From NCBI GenBank assembly GCA_028280845.1, contig JANQKZ010000007.1, positions 1 to 64,000 on the forward strand: a stretch of 64,000 bases of DNA. The letters are read 5' to 3'. The position numbers and the translations under genes were made by a program. The first letter of the stretch is position 1. Every line of letters begins with the position of its first letter. Positions 24,809 through 34,357 of this stretch are shown here, piece by piece. Source of the stretch: Opitutales bacterium. GTDB taxonomy: Bacteria > Verrucomicrobiota > Verrucomicrobiia > Opitutales > JABSRG01. Below the pieces are notes generated by a model. It saw only the letters and a list, made by a program, of their open reading frames with translations, was not told the origin of the DNA and searched no databases.

Positions 24809-26740
24809 CTAATCCCCCTGTGCCTCATCAAGGGCAGCCTGTGCCGATTCCCACACCTCCATCGCGCGTTCCAGTTTTCGCTTCGTGCTATCATAGGCCT
24901 GCATATCCGCTTTCTGTCCAGGACGGTTGGAGAAAAAGGCGGGATCTCTCATCTTGTCTTCCCAGGCGGCAATTTCAGCTTCCAATTTCGCCATCTTGGT
25001 TTCTGCCGCCTCCACCCGTTTCTTGAGCGGGGCAAGTCGGCGGCGCTCTTCCTCCCTTCGCCGGCGCTCCTCCTTGGGGTTGAGCGCTTTTCCCTTTGAA
25101 ACCGGTCTTTTCGATGGCCCGGAAAGGTGCTCCTCCCGCTCTACCTTGTCGAGGTACTCCGAAACATTGCACCAGAACATACGATGGCTCTGCGGGTTGA
25201 TCTCCAGGGTTCGATCGACCAGCGGATCCAGGAAATCTCTATCGTGAGAAATGATCATGAGAGCCCCATCATAGTTTTGAAGCGCTTCCCGCAGGATGGT
25301 TTTGCTTTGAATATCCAGGTGATTGGTAGGTTCATCCAGGATCAGGAGGTTGGCAGGCTGAAGCAGAATGCGGGCAAGCGCCAAGCGGTTCTTCTCTCCC
25401 CCGCTTAACACCTGGACAGGTTTAAACACATCGTCCCCCCGAAACAGGAAAGATCCCAGAATATCGCGTGCGGCCTGCTCCCCTGCCCCGGACATCTGGA
25501 CCGCCGACTCCAGGGCAGTGTGCTCCGAGTTCAAGTAAGCGGTCTGATGCTGGGCAAAATAGGACAGACGTGTATTTTGCCCGACCATCCGTTGACCATT
25601 TTGGAAGGGCTCTTCACCGGCCAGGATTTTTGCCAAGGTAGATTTTCCTGCCCCATTAACCCCAACCACGGCCAGGCGTTGCCCTTTTTCTATTTTCAGG
25701 TCGAAGCTGTTAAAGAGAACTAAATCCCCGTAGGCTTTATCCAATCCTTCCACGCTGATGAGGACCTGGCCGCTTCGGGGGGCAGGTGGAAAGGAAAAGG
25801 AGACACTGGCCTCTTCAGAATCGATCTCGATCCGTTCCAACTTATCCAGTTGTTTGATCCGGCTTTGTACCTGGGTGGCCTTGGTATTCTTGGCCCGGAA
25901 CCGATCGATGAAGCGCTGGGTCTGCTCAATCTTTTTGTCCTGTGAGGCCTTTCTTGCAATCTGCAGGGCCTTCTGTTTTGCACTCTCCACCTCGAAGTAG
26001 GTGAAATTTCCTGCGAACACTTTTAATGCACCTTGCCCTAAGGCGAAGGTCTTCCGCGTCAGCTCATCAAGGAATGCGCGGTCGTGGGAAATCAATACTA
26101 ACCCGCCTTGGTATTTTGCCAGGTATTGCTCGAGCCACCGCTGGGACGGAAGATCCAAGTGATTCGTGGGCTCGTCCAACAGCAGGTAGTCTGGCTGGCG
26201 AAGAAGCAACTTGGCCAAGGCGATACGCATCTGCCAGCCCCCGCTGAACTCTCCGGTATCCCGACCAAAATCTGTTTCTTTAAACCCCAACCCGGATAAC
26301 ACTTTCTCCGCCCGCATCGTCAACTTATGGGCCTCCCTTAACTGAAGTTCTCCCTCAATTTTATGAATACTGTCCCATGCTTCTACAGCTTCAGGAGACC
26401 CTGGGTCCGAAGCATGCCGATCTACGCGGTCGTGGGCCGCTTCAAGCGCAGCATTCAATTCCTGAATCTGCATCTCAGCCTGCTTCACTGCTTCCAGTAA
26501 AGGGGTCCCATAGGACTGGATTCCATCTTGGGGCAAATATCCCAAAGTCATGCCTTTGCCCACGATGATGTCCCCACCATCGGTTTCCATTTCGCCCAAC
26601 AGGCATTTCAAGAATGTCGTCTTCCCGGCTCCATTTCGACCGGCCAGACCAATTCGATCCCGCGTCGATATATTCGCGTTGATCTTCTCGAAAACAATTT
26701 GAGGACCAAAACGCAGGGACATGTTACGGATTTCGATCAT
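24809..26740 (-). CDS. ABC-F family ATPase
   Basis: A 643-residue protein with two ABC ATPase domains and no membrane segment. ABC1 covers about residues 3-255 (Walker A GRNGAGKTT, signature FSGGWQMR, Walker B LLLDEPTNHLD). A charged linker follows. ABC2 covers about 315-535 (GVNGAGKST, LSGGEKNR, LILDEPTNHLD). The basic C-terminal extension is a predicted coiled coil (EERRRREEERRRLAPLKKR). This is the layout of YheS/Uup-type ABC-F proteins, which act on the ribosome exit site or on stalled translation. ATG at 26740 chosen; a TTG four codons upstream is also possible. Confidence 0.93.
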   Translation of the reverse strand: MIEIRNMSLRFGPQIVFEKINANISTRDRIGLAGRNGAGKTTFLKCLLGEMETDGGDIIVGKGMTLGYLPQDGIQSYGTPLLEAVKQAEMQIQELNAALEAAHDRVDRHASDPGSPEAVEAWDSIHKIEGELQLREAHKLTMRAEKVLSGLGFKETDFGRDTGEFSGGWQMRIALAKLLLRQPDYLLLDEPTNHLDLPSQRWLEQYLAKYQGGLVLISHDRAFLDELTRKTFALGQGALKVFAGNFTYFEVESAKQKALQIARKASQDKKIEQTQRFIDRFRAKNTKATQVQSRIKQLDKLERIEIDSEEASVSFSFPPAPRSGQVLISVEGLDKAYGDLVLFNSFDLKIEKGQRLAVVGVNGAGKSTLAKILAGEEPFQNGQRMVGQNTRLSYFAQHQTAYLNSEHTALESAVQMSGAGEQAARDILGSFLFRGDDVFKPVQVLSGGEKNRLALARILLQPANLLILDEPTNHLDIQSKTILREALQNYDGALMIISHDRDFLDPLVDRTLEINPQSHRMFWCNVSEYLDKVEREEHLSGPSKRPVSKGKALNPKEERRRREEERRRLAPLKKRVEAAETKMAKLEAEIAAWEDKMRDPAFFSNRPGQKADMQAYDSTKRKLERAMEVWESAQAALDEAQGD

Positions 26741-26946
26741 AGGGATTATCAAATGAACAAGAGATGGTCGGCCTGTCTATTGTTTAGCACATTTAAAACA
26801 CCTGTTGCCCATCCTGCAGGAACTCAAAATCGCCGCAACCCACACAACAATAGACATTAAAATGAGCTACCATGCACATTCCCGGGGTCACCCGAATCTT
26901 AAGAAGACACTTGCCACCCCTTAAACGCGTTTGAAAATTACTCTTA

Positions 26947-27186
26947 ATGCCAGAAAAGGATAAGTTTTTACCTACCTTGAGTCAGGTTCAGGAAGCCACG
27001 GAAATGCTCCCCGATCCTGAAACATACCGGAAAGATACTTACGAAGCAGCACCGGAGGAATGGAATAACAAATACTCGATTACCTTTCACAAGGTTAAGT
27101 TCAGAACGCGCAGTGGTAAGCGTTTCTACCGCTGGACTTATGAGGGGAAAATCCTCGTAAGGAAACGATCGGAATGGAGAGATTAG
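26947..27186 (+). CDS. Small conserved-looking hypothetical protein
   Basis: A 79-residue protein, charged and soluble: PEKDKFLPTLSQVQEATEM, then a WTYEGKILVRKRSEW end. The aromatic/basic C-terminal half (ITFHKVKFRTRSGKRFYRW) could bind nucleic acid. It stands between the ABC-F gene (divergent) and the deacetylase-family gene (convergent). No family recognised; I accept it because its composition is protein-like and nothing overlaps it. Confidence 0.55.
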   Translation: MPEKDKFLPTLSQVQEATEMLPDPETYRKDTYEAAPEEWNNKYSITFHKVKFRTRSGKRFYRWTYEGKILVRKRSEWRD

Positions 27187-27207
27187 AGCGGACTGCTCTA
27201 GTAACCC

Positions 27208-28152
27208 TTACTCGTTTAAAGCCAGAAGATGCCGTTCTACACTCTGGGGCATAGCCATTAAGTTATAGCCACCTTCCAGAAAGGATACCACCCGCCCCTC
27301 GGAATAGGTTTCCGCCCAGTCACGCACCATTCGGGTTAACGTGCCAAAGTCTTGTGTCTCTAATTGTATGCCACCTAGCGGATCTTCCAAATGAGCATCG
27401 AAGCCGGCCGAAATCAGAATGAGCTCCGGCTGAAAGGCCTCTACACGCGGACGGATTATTTTGTAGAACAGCTCTTCATAACGTCCAATCCGGGTTCCGG
27501 AAGGAAGCGGAACATTCAAGGTATAGTCCTTCCCATCGCCTTCGCCGGTCTCACCACTATCGCCTGAAAACGGCCAATGCGGAGACTGATGCAGCGAACA
27601 GAAAAACACTCCGGAATCGCCGTAAAACAATTCCTGGGTACCGTTTCCATGGTGCACATCCCAATCCAGAACCAGAATCCGTCGAACTCCATGTTTCTCA
27701 CGGGCATACGCGGCGGCTACAGCCACATTGCCGAATAAACAAAACCCCATCGCGGAGGCCTTCCTGGCATGGTGGCCGGGGGGCCGCATCATGACAAAGG
27801 TTTGGTTATCCCCGTTTCCCATCACCTGGTCGACCGCTTCCAGCCCCGCCCCTGCTGCAACCAGTGCGGCACTGTAAGAAGACCGTACTGCCCAGGTATC
27901 TCCGCCATCCAGAAGCTGGCTGCTGTCCCCTTTAAGCCCTTGGCACACATCCCGAATATGATGGATATAGTCGAGATCATGAACCCGAGCAATATCTTCA
28001 ACAGTAGCGGGAGCGGGCAAGCGCCATTCAAGCTCGGCTCCAATGGGTCGGTTCTTTAAATACCCCTCCAGGCGAGAAATACGGTCCGCGCATTCAGGAT
28101 GGCCCGACGGTGTACGATGCTCAAGGGAGATGGGGTGGAAGTAGATTTTCAC
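27208..28152 (-). CDS. Histone-deacetylase-family metal hydrolase
   Basis: A 314-residue protein of the arginase/deacetylase superfamily, class of bacterial HDAC-like amidohydrolases (AcuC, acetylpolyamine amidohydrolase). Signature segments in order: HRTPSGHPECADR, RPPGHHARKASAMGFCLF (catalytic His pair), VLDWDVHHGNGTQ (zinc Asp and His), SAGFDAHLEDPLGG (zinc Asp), and LEGGYNL. Length is normal for the family. It removes acyl groups from lysine or small amines in the cytoplasm; the substrate cannot be told. Start is GTG at 28152. It stands alone. Confidence 0.93.
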   Translation of the reverse strand: MKIYFHPISLEHRTPSGHPECADRISRLEGYLKNRPIGAELEWRLPAPATVEDIARVHDLDYIHHIRDVCQGLKGDSSQLLDGGDTWAVRSSYSAALVAAGAGLEAVDQVMGNGDNQTFVMMRPPGHHARKASAMGFCLFGNVAVAAAYAREKHGVRRILVLDWDVHHGNGTQELFYGDSGVFFCSLHQSPHWPFSGDSGETGEGDGKDYTLNVPLPSGTRIGRYEELFYKIIRPRVEAFQPELILISAGFDAHLEDPLGGIQLETQDFGTLTRMVRDWAETYSEGRVVSFLEGGYNLMAMPQSVERHLLALNE

Positions 28153-28451
28153 GTCTATTCGTGAGCTTAGGTTGAATTCGTGGCTGGGGGGGTATCACCA
28201 CAATCTATTAGTCATAAACAATCCGACGGAGATCTCACAACTACATTTCGCAGATTTCAGGGATCATGCGGTGAATTTGCCTGGTTTTCGGGATGCTCAT
28301 TGAGCCGGATCGTATAGTAGCTCCCACCCCCCCCAGCCAGGGAGAACTGGATAAAGTAACAAGGGCAAAAAGAAAGACCCCGGACCCCCCGCGAGTACTA
28401 TCCCAAAGGGGGTCTTACCCAATATGGCAAGAATCACGGAAGGGGACAGGA
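28153..28451. other. Intergenic stretch downstream of a truncated gene
   Basis: About 300 bp with no credible gene. It contains C-rich and G-rich runs (GGACCCCCC, AAAGGGGGTC) and the sequence replacing the lost 3' part of the DUF983 gene, starting GGGGACAGGACTACACGAC at about 28442. I see no inverted-repeat boundary that would identify an insertion. Confidence 0.35.
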
Positions 28452-28643
28452 CTACACGACATGCATGACATATCCGATCGAGGTCGTCCCTAAAATAAAG
28501 CCTTCCTCTTTTGTATAAGTCATCGGACAGGTCCCACAGGCCTCCCTGAATTCAAACCAACCCGCAAGGATTCCGGACTTTCCACAGTTGGGACAGCGCA
28601 GCTGCAGGCAACGAGTCAAAACCGTGTGACGGGCCAGCCTCAT
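28452..28643 (-). pseudogene. Truncated DUF983 family zinc-ribbon membrane protein
   Basis: A 63-residue frame starting ATG at 28643, whose start overlaps the stop of the gene before by 4 bp. It has the DUF983 opening: LQLRCPNCGKSGILAGWF, a second Cys pair (EACGTCPM) and KEEGFILGTTSIGYVMHV, where the first membrane helix should begin. Full-length members are about 120-140 residues with two helices; here a stop follows the start of helix one, and no continuation is visible in other frames. Either a 3' truncation by rearrangement or a functional short form; I favour truncation. Confidence 0.65.
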
Positions 28644-29260
28644 TCCTTATGGGATGATTTCTTCTTTGCTGTATCCATTTGCTTCACGATCAGCTTCTGG
28701 CAGAAGAAAGCGACGAAGGTCATCCCCAGCCAGATCGCCACGATGGCAGGTGTGACATGATCGAGCCAGTAATTCTCTTGAATAGGATTTTCCCCCGGCA
28801 ACAATCCCAGCCCTCGCTGGAAAAACATATAGGCCGCCAGAGCATACCAGGATCCCAATGCGCTGGTAATCAGGATAAGGAAATACTTTTGCAGGGTAAA
28901 GGTAAGGATCCCAAATCCGACCACCATCCCCGCGATGATCAGGTAGGGATACTCAAACTCAATATTGTTCACCACCAGGCGAGCTACAATGGCTCCCAGC
29001 AACCCACCCGCAGCAAAAACACCGACTTTGTATAGCCAGAAGCCCAGGGCAAAGCCCACCAGGCCACCCGCAATGCCAGCGGCAATCTCAGGCCAGATCT
29101 CTACCCCGGTATAATAGGCATCGGTTATCAGGAATGCGTAGATCGCCCCGCTCAGCAGACCGGCAATCGAGATAGCAATTTTGAATAAACGGTAGCCAAA
29201 AAAGGCTCCAAACACCCCTACAATGCCTATGGTGGCATAATATGCTTCGACGAAAGTCAT
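28640..29260 (-). CDS. Multi-pass membrane protein, DUF4203/TMEM198-like
   Basis: About 206 residues with seven hydrophobic segments, Gly/Ala-rich (EIAAGIAGGLVGFALGFWLY, AAGGLLGAIVARLVV), the pattern of the DUF4203 family. The C-terminal tail is basic (DTAKKKSSHKE). ATG at 29260 chosen over a TTG at 29293. It follows the RND permease by 56 bp and overlaps the DUF983 remnant. Role unknown; the family is found as small integral membrane proteins in many phyla. Confidence 0.75.
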   Translation of the reverse strand: MTFVEAYYATIGIVGVFGAFFGYRLFKIAISIAGLLSGAIYAFLITDAYYTGVEIWPEIAAGIAGGLVGFALGFWLYKVGVFAAGGLLGAIVARLVVNNIEFEYPYLIIAGMVVGFGILTFTLQKYFLILITSALGSWYALAAYMFFQRGLGLLPGENPIQENYWLDHVTPAIVAIWLGMTFVAFFCQKLIVKQMDTAKKKSSHKE

Positions 29261-29316
29261 CTTAAGAGAAGGGTTCGTGAGGTGGACCCCCAAAATTGCT
29301 TTGGCATCTATCCATG

Positions 29317-32300
29317 TTAATTCTCCGAGACCACACCAGGTTGGTCTCTGAAATCAATCCTATATAGTATGGAATATGCCAGTGGGACGATAAAGAGGAT
29401 GAGGATCGTGGCAAATGATAGCCCGAAAATGAGGGCTGTTGTCATGGGTCTCCAGAATGGTCCTCCAAAGAAAAAGAGCGGCAGCATCCCCCCAACCGTG
29501 GTGACGGTGGTCAATACGATGGCCCGATATCGCTGGTCGGCTGCTTCCAAAATACACTCCCGCTCAGATAAATCACCGGATTCTACATTTAGCCGGATAC
29601 GATTCAGGAGGAGAATGGCGCTGTTCACCACAATTCCCGATAAGGAAACTACCCCCACCAGCGACATAAACCCAAAGGGTTGCTGAAGCACGACCATACC
29701 CGCAATCGCTCCGATTAATCCAAGGGGCACCGCCAGCAAGACGATGAAGGTCCGGCGGAAGGAGCGCGTCTGCTTTAAGAGCAGAACCAGGATAATGAGC
29801 AGCGCGATTGGGATCTTGTTGATCAGGGATTCGTTCGCCACCACCGCCTGACGGCCCTCCCCCCAGACTTCAAAATCAACACCATACGTTTCAAGCCAGG
29901 ATGCCTGCCTCGCTTCCAGCCAGGGACGAAGTCGGTCATCCATCGATTGCGAGCTGACATCTCCCTCCAGATCCGCCCAGATCGTCAGCGATCGCTGCCC
30001 CGTGTGCCGGGCAATTGTCGTCAACACCTCGATCTCCTCCAGGTCAGCCAAATCCCCCAAAGTGATGACTTCATGGGTTTCCGGGGAGACAAGGTTCCAC
30101 TCCAGAATCGATCTCGGCTCAACCTCAACCGTTTCGGGAAGCGTCAATACGATGGGAAAGGTTCCATCTTCGGTCAGAAATTTCCCGATCTCCAATCCGT
30201 TCACTTTTACCTGTATCGCCGCCGCCAGATCCGACTGCGTAAACCCATATTCTGCGGCTCGCTCGTAGTCGACATCGAGCTGAAAATGAGGAACGGGCTC
30301 GCCCCACTCACTTCCCACATGGGTCAATCCTTCCACTCCGCGAAAATAATCCATGACCTCCTCCGAGACGGTGCGTAGTCCATCAATAGAAGAGCCCTTC
30401 AGACGAACCTGTATGGGAAACCCAATCGCAGGCCCGACTTCCAACGGCCGTACGCGAAAGGAAACACCGGTCAAGACCCGATCACCAAATGCTTCCAGCT
30501 CAGCCTGCAAGGCCTCAAGCTGCCTCAAGTCCTTCAAATCAAAAAGAATGTAGCCGTAGTCCGGGCTCGCCAGCTTGGCCCGGTGATTCAACACGAACCG
30601 CGGAGCGTTCCGCCCGGCAAAGGTCGCCCAGGATTGAATATTAAAGTCGGGGCGAAGCTTCTCAGAAATAAAAGCATCAATCTGCCTCCCAACCTGCGCC
30701 GTCTCCTCAATCCCCGTCCCGGGAGGAAGATAGAATTCGGCGGCCAGGATGGGGCGATCACTCGGCGGGAAGAAATTTTTGGGAAGCAGGATGAATCCGA
30801 CTGCCGAAAGTACCACCAGGATACATACCAAAACCACCCCGGTCCTCGGTCGACTTAAGATAGCTTGCAGCCAACGCCGGTAATGCTTGTGCGACTTCAC
30901 GTTTCCGTGGATCTGGCTTAAAGCCTCCGGGGATCTGAAGAAATGACAGGACATCAGGGGTGTCACCGTAAACACAATGATCTCCGCGGACACCAATCCG
31001 ATAGCAACCACCAGAAACAGAGGAGAGGCATATTCACCGGCTGCCGTCTCTGCCAGGAAAATGGGAAGAAAGGCCACCATCGTGGTAAGCGCAGATGTGA
31101 TGAGCGGCATATGCAGCTCCCCGGTCGCCATGGTGGCCGATCGCACCGGATCCAGACCTTCATGCCGATGACGCACAATTCGTTCGGCCACCACAATGTT
31201 GTTATCCACCAACATGCCCAACACTACAATAAACCCGCCGACTGCGACATAGTTCACCGTCAACCCCAGGAGAGCCATGATGCAGAAAGACAGGAGGATC
31301 GCCAGGGGAATCAGGGCCGCCACCACGATGCCTTCTCGCAGTCCAAGAACCAGGACCAGGATAAGCAGGACAATACAGAGGCTTTGTATAAGATTTTTTA
31401 ACAGCCCTCCCAGGGTGGCATCGATACGCCCGGGCTCAAAGGTGACGATCTCGAAATCAACCGTCTTCCCGTATTCGGTTTCCCAATACGCAATTTGCTG
31501 TTTAATTTCGCGCCCCAGCAGGCGAATATTACCTTTTTTTTGCAGGGACACGCCCAGGAGGAGTCCGGGTTGCCCTTCAATACTGACCATCTCGGTTGGC
31601 GGATCTTCCAACACCTTGCTTACCTGGGCCACATCGGAAAGCGGTAGGGTTACCACTTCATCAACGAGGGGGATTGGCGTATCCCGCAAGTCGTCCAGGT
31701 CTCTTATGTCCCCGGAGGGATTGAGGAGCATCGTCTCTCCGGACCCCAGGGGCACTCGCCCTCCTGGAATGATCTGGCTCCGACCTGCAATGGCAGGAGC
31801 AATAGCAAAGGGCGACACCCCCGAAATCGACATCGACTCCAGGTCCAGTTCCACCTGGATCTGTTCCTCGCGCTGCCCGACCATTGTAACCTGGCTTACC
31901 TGGCTCAATAAGAGGAGATCCTCCTGCATGGCCTGCGCCTGCGCCTGTAAGGCTTCAAAACTCAAAGTGGAGCTTGAAACCCCTATCAGGATGCCGAAAA
32001 TCTCGCCAAACTCCGCGTCCACCACGGGGCCGATATGGCCTGGCGGTAACTCCGGCTGGACGCCTTCTATCTTACGCCGGAGCTCTTCCCATATCGGGAT
32101 AACATTATCATAACGATCGTCCAGCTTTACACTGATCAAGGAGATCCCCTCTCGGGAAAAGCTTTCCGTATACTCCAATTCAGGCAATTCCAGGATCACT
32201 TCCTCAAGCGGCCCGGTCACCAGGCGATCCACCTGCTCGGGGGAAGCTCCGGGAAGCAAGGTATAGACCAGGGCAAAACGGAATATAAAGGGTGGATCTT

Positions 32301-32406
32301 CCGTGATGGACATACTTCGAAATCCCAATATCCCCCCAATGAGGATGCATAGGATGAAAAACCAGGTAAGTCTGCTTTCTCTAATGGCAAATGCCGACCA
32401 CTTCAT
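29317..32406 (-). CDS. RND-family efflux permease
   Basis: A 1029-residue inner-membrane permease with the RND layout: helix 1 near residues 15-32, a large periplasmic loop, helices 2-6, helix 7 near 530, a second loop and helices 8-12. In helix 4 the sequence is GMLVDNNIVVAERIVR; AcrB-like pumps have two adjacent Asp at the proton relay, so here Asp-Asn replaces Asp-Asp. The lower helix 10/11 motif SLSGIVVNSAILLLNR is present. ATG at 32406 follows a strong AAGGGGAT ribosome site, so the longer TTG/ATG frame to 32448 is not used. No membrane-fusion protein or outer-membrane channel gene is adjacent, so partners must be elsewhere. It pumps unidentified substrates, driven by protons if the relay works. 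Confidence 0.9.
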   Translation of the reverse strand: MKWSAFAIRESRLTWFFILCILIGGILGFRSMSITEDPPFIFRFALVYTLLPGASPEQVDRLVTGPLEEVILELPELEYTESFSREGISLISVKLDDRYDNVIPIWEELRRKIEGVQPELPPGHIGPVVDAEFGEIFGILIGVSSSTLSFEALQAQAQAMQEDLLLLSQVSQVTMVGQREEQIQVELDLESMSISGVSPFAIAPAIAGRSQIIPGGRVPLGSGETMLLNPSGDIRDLDDLRDTPIPLVDEVVTLPLSDVAQVSKVLEDPPTEMVSIEGQPGLLLGVSLQKKGNIRLLGREIKQQIAYWETEYGKTVDFEIVTFEPGRIDATLGGLLKNLIQSLCIVLLILVLVLGLREGIVVAALIPLAILLSFCIMALLGLTVNYVAVGGFIVVLGMLVDNNIVVAERIVRHRHEGLDPVRSATMATGELHMPLITSALTTMVAFLPIFLAETAAGEYASPLFLVVAIGLVSAEIIVFTVTPLMSCHFFRSPEALSQIHGNVKSHKHYRRWLQAILSRPRTGVVLVCILVVLSAVGFILLPKNFFPPSDRPILAAEFYLPPGTGIEETAQVGRQIDAFISEKLRPDFNIQSWATFAGRNAPRFVLNHRAKLASPDYGYILFDLKDLRQLEALQAELEAFGDRVLTGVSFRVRPLEVGPAIGFPIQVRLKGSSIDGLRTVSEEVMDYFRGVEGLTHVGSEWGEPVPHFQLDVDYERAAEYGFTQSDLAAAIQVKVNGLEIGKFLTEDGTFPIVLTLPETVEVEPRSILEWNLVSPETHEVITLGDLADLEEIEVLTTIARHTGQRSLTIWADLEGDVSSQSMDDRLRPWLEARQASWLETYGVDFEVWGEGRQAVVANESLINKIPIALLIILVLLLKQTRSFRRTFIVLLAVPLGLIGAIAGMVVLQQPFGFMSLVGVVSLSGIVVNSAILLLNRIRLNVESGDLSERECILEAADQRYRAIVLTTVTTVGGMLPLFFFGGPFWRPMTTALIFGLSFATILILFIVPLAYSILYRIDFRDQPGVVSEN

Positions 32407-32540
32407 GATTAACGATCCCCTTAAGCAAACCGCCAGCTGGATAGACATTCAACCGAAATCCCTATCTGAAATTCCTTGCGACTCCTTTTTGATTTTCACG
32501 AAATAGGGAAACGTCACCTCAAAATTTTCCGTCAGACATT

Positions 32541-33290
32541 ATGGTGCAGATCGGCACATGGCTCCTTCTTCTGTTTAATCTCATCTGTGTGATTCACATT
32601 ATTCGTCGGGGAAAGGAAATCTGGTGGATCTTGATTATCCTGTTCTTTCCCGGGTTGGGATCCCTCTTTTACTTTTTTATGGAGATGCTGCCTGACTTGC
32701 GCCGGGGAGACCTGCGTCGGGATATGGTCGACATGAAAGATCGCTTCCGGACGGCAGAAGGTCGCATCGCTGCCCTCAAAAAAGAACTCCAATCCGTCGA
32801 AACCGTGGAAAAACGAGTCGAACTGGCTGAGGCCTACGCCGAAGCTGAGCGCTGGGATGATGCCGTTGAGACCTATCTTCCCTGTATTGAAGGCCCCCTT
32901 GGGGATGACCCCTTCCTCCTCTACGGCTATGCCCGGGTCCGGTTCAACCAGGGCTCCCTTGATTTCGCCAGGGAAGCCTTAGACAAAATAGATCAATCGG
33001 GTTCACGCGATAAGATCAATGAGCGCAAACTCCTGAAGGCCCGCCTGCTCCACCGCAACGGGAAATCCCAGGAAGCGCTTCCCCTGTTTGAGGAGGTCGT
33101 TGAGATTTCACAGGGCGAAGAAGCACGCTTCTATTTTGCTGAATACCTTATCGACCAGGGAAAACCAGACGAGGGACGCGCCATTCTGGAAGACATGCTC
33201 GACAACCAGTCCCAGCACTCCGGCCTCTACCGCAAAACCAATCGGGAATGGTTTGGCCGGGCCCGCCAGATTCTGGAGCGATTAAAATGA
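32541..33290 (+). CDS. PLDc_N membrane anchor fused to TPR domain
   Basis: A 249-residue protein. Two membrane helices at about residues 5-24 and 28-50 (GKEIWWILIILFFPGLGSLFYFF) match the N-terminal PLDc_N module of phospholipase-D/cardiolipin synthases without any catalytic HKD domain. A coiled coil follows (FRTAEGRIAALKKELQSVET) and then about four TPR-type repeats from residue 100 to the end (EAYAEAERWDDAVETYL, ARVRFNQGSLDFAREAL). A membrane-tethered scaffold is likely. Its 3' end overlaps the convergent neighbour by 9 bp. Confidence 0.8.
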   Translation: MVQIGTWLLLLFNLICVIHIIRRGKEIWWILIILFFPGLGSLFYFFMEMLPDLRRGDLRRDMVDMKDRFRTAEGRIAALKKELQSVETVEKRVELAEAYAEAERWDDAVETYLPCIEGPLGDDPFLLYGYARVRFNQGSLDFAREALDKIDQSGSRDKINERKLLKARLLHRNGKSQEALPLFEEVVEISQGEEARFYFAEYLIDQGKPDEGRAILEDMLDNQSQHSGLYRKTNREWFGRARQILERLK

Positions 33291-34253
33291 TGTGGTGGGA
33301 TTCAGCAGGTAAGCAATCATCACGCTGACCAGCAAGCCAACCAGGAGCTTGCTGCCATCTTTTATCACCAGGATTCCAACATCTTTTACACTCCGGTTGT
33401 GAGACATCAGGGCAATGGCAAGCTCACGTCCAGCCAGCAGACCAACAAAAACCCAGGTCGTGCTCATGGGCCAGCTGCTGTGGATCTTGAAATACCAAAG
33501 GATGAGGCCGTAGAGAAAGTCGACAATGGTGGCAGCCCGAATATCACCCGTTCCGGTCTTGGATTTTACGATCCGTTGAATCCGCCCTCCACCGATCTTG
33601 TAGATGACAATTTGAATGATCACCATCCAGGAAATGCCCATGAGTAGCCAGGTAAAGGGAATCGCATCCCGCTCTCCGGGGAAATAGACGAAGATATTAG
33701 CCACATCCTGCATCAACCACATGCTCCAAAGGAAGCCGGTGGATAACCACTGTCCAACGACCCAACCCACGGGGGGATTCTCCTTTTCAGTCTTCAGAAA
33801 GTGATCGGTCAACTTCTTCGTTGACAGGTAAACCAGCATTGCCAGCACGAAAGCGACACCATAGCCGGCCGCTGACTTTATCAGCATAGGCTCCAGGGCT
33901 CCTGGAGAGAATGTGATCAGGATCAAGAAGGAGGTGCTGACCGGAAATCCCAACTGAGTCAGGACCAACAGTGCAATGGGAGGGAGTAAAAAGCGCCAGT
34001 CGAGCAGGCCATTGGGATCGAATCGACTCAAACGCCCAAAGGACGGATCGCCCCCAGTCTCCAAGCTGCCTCCACTGGTAAAAAACCCGACCAGCAGCAC
34101 CACCACGAGGATGGAGGAGGAGTAGGCGCATAACAACCACCAAGGGCGGTTTCGGTTTGAATAAAGAAACGTCCCCAGAGTCTGGATCGAATCATTTGCA
34201 ATGATGGAATAAGCCGCCAGCATAAAGCCTACGACAATAACAAACTCATTCAT
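33282..34253 (-). CDS. PiT-like (inorganic phosphate transporter-related) membrane protein
   Basis: A 323-residue protein with about nine hydrophobic helices. Two segments recall the repeated signature of PiT phosphate permeases: ANDSIQTLGTFLYS near residue 19 and WPMSTTWVFVGLLAGRELAI near 258. It is shorter and lacks the large central domain. Likely a transporter, substrate not certain. It ends 9 bp inside the convergent PLDc_N-TPR gene. Upstream 104 bp separate it from the aminotransferase gene. Confidence 0.7.
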   Translation of the reverse strand: MNEFVIVVGFMLAAYSIIANDSIQTLGTFLYSNRNRPWWLLCAYSSSILVVVLLVGFFTSGGSLETGGDPSFGRLSRFDPNGLLDWRFLLPPIALLVLTQLGFPVSTSFLILITFSPGALEPMLIKSAAGYGVAFVLAMLVYLSTKKLTDHFLKTEKENPPVGWVVGQWLSTGFLWSMWLMQDVANIFVYFPGERDAIPFTWLLMGISWMVIIQIVIYKIGGGRIQRIVKSKTGTGDIRAATIVDFLYGLILWYFKIHSSWPMSTTWVFVGLLAGRELAIALMSHNRSVKDVGILVIKDGSKLLVGLLVSVMIAYLLNPTTSF

Positions 34254-34357
34254 AAGTTAGGTTGGGATTTCGGGACGATATTTCCAATCAAGACACCCGG
34301 ACCTTATAGAAGGTGTATTCAAAACATCCAGTTCTTTTTCAGGATTTTCCGGTCTTT

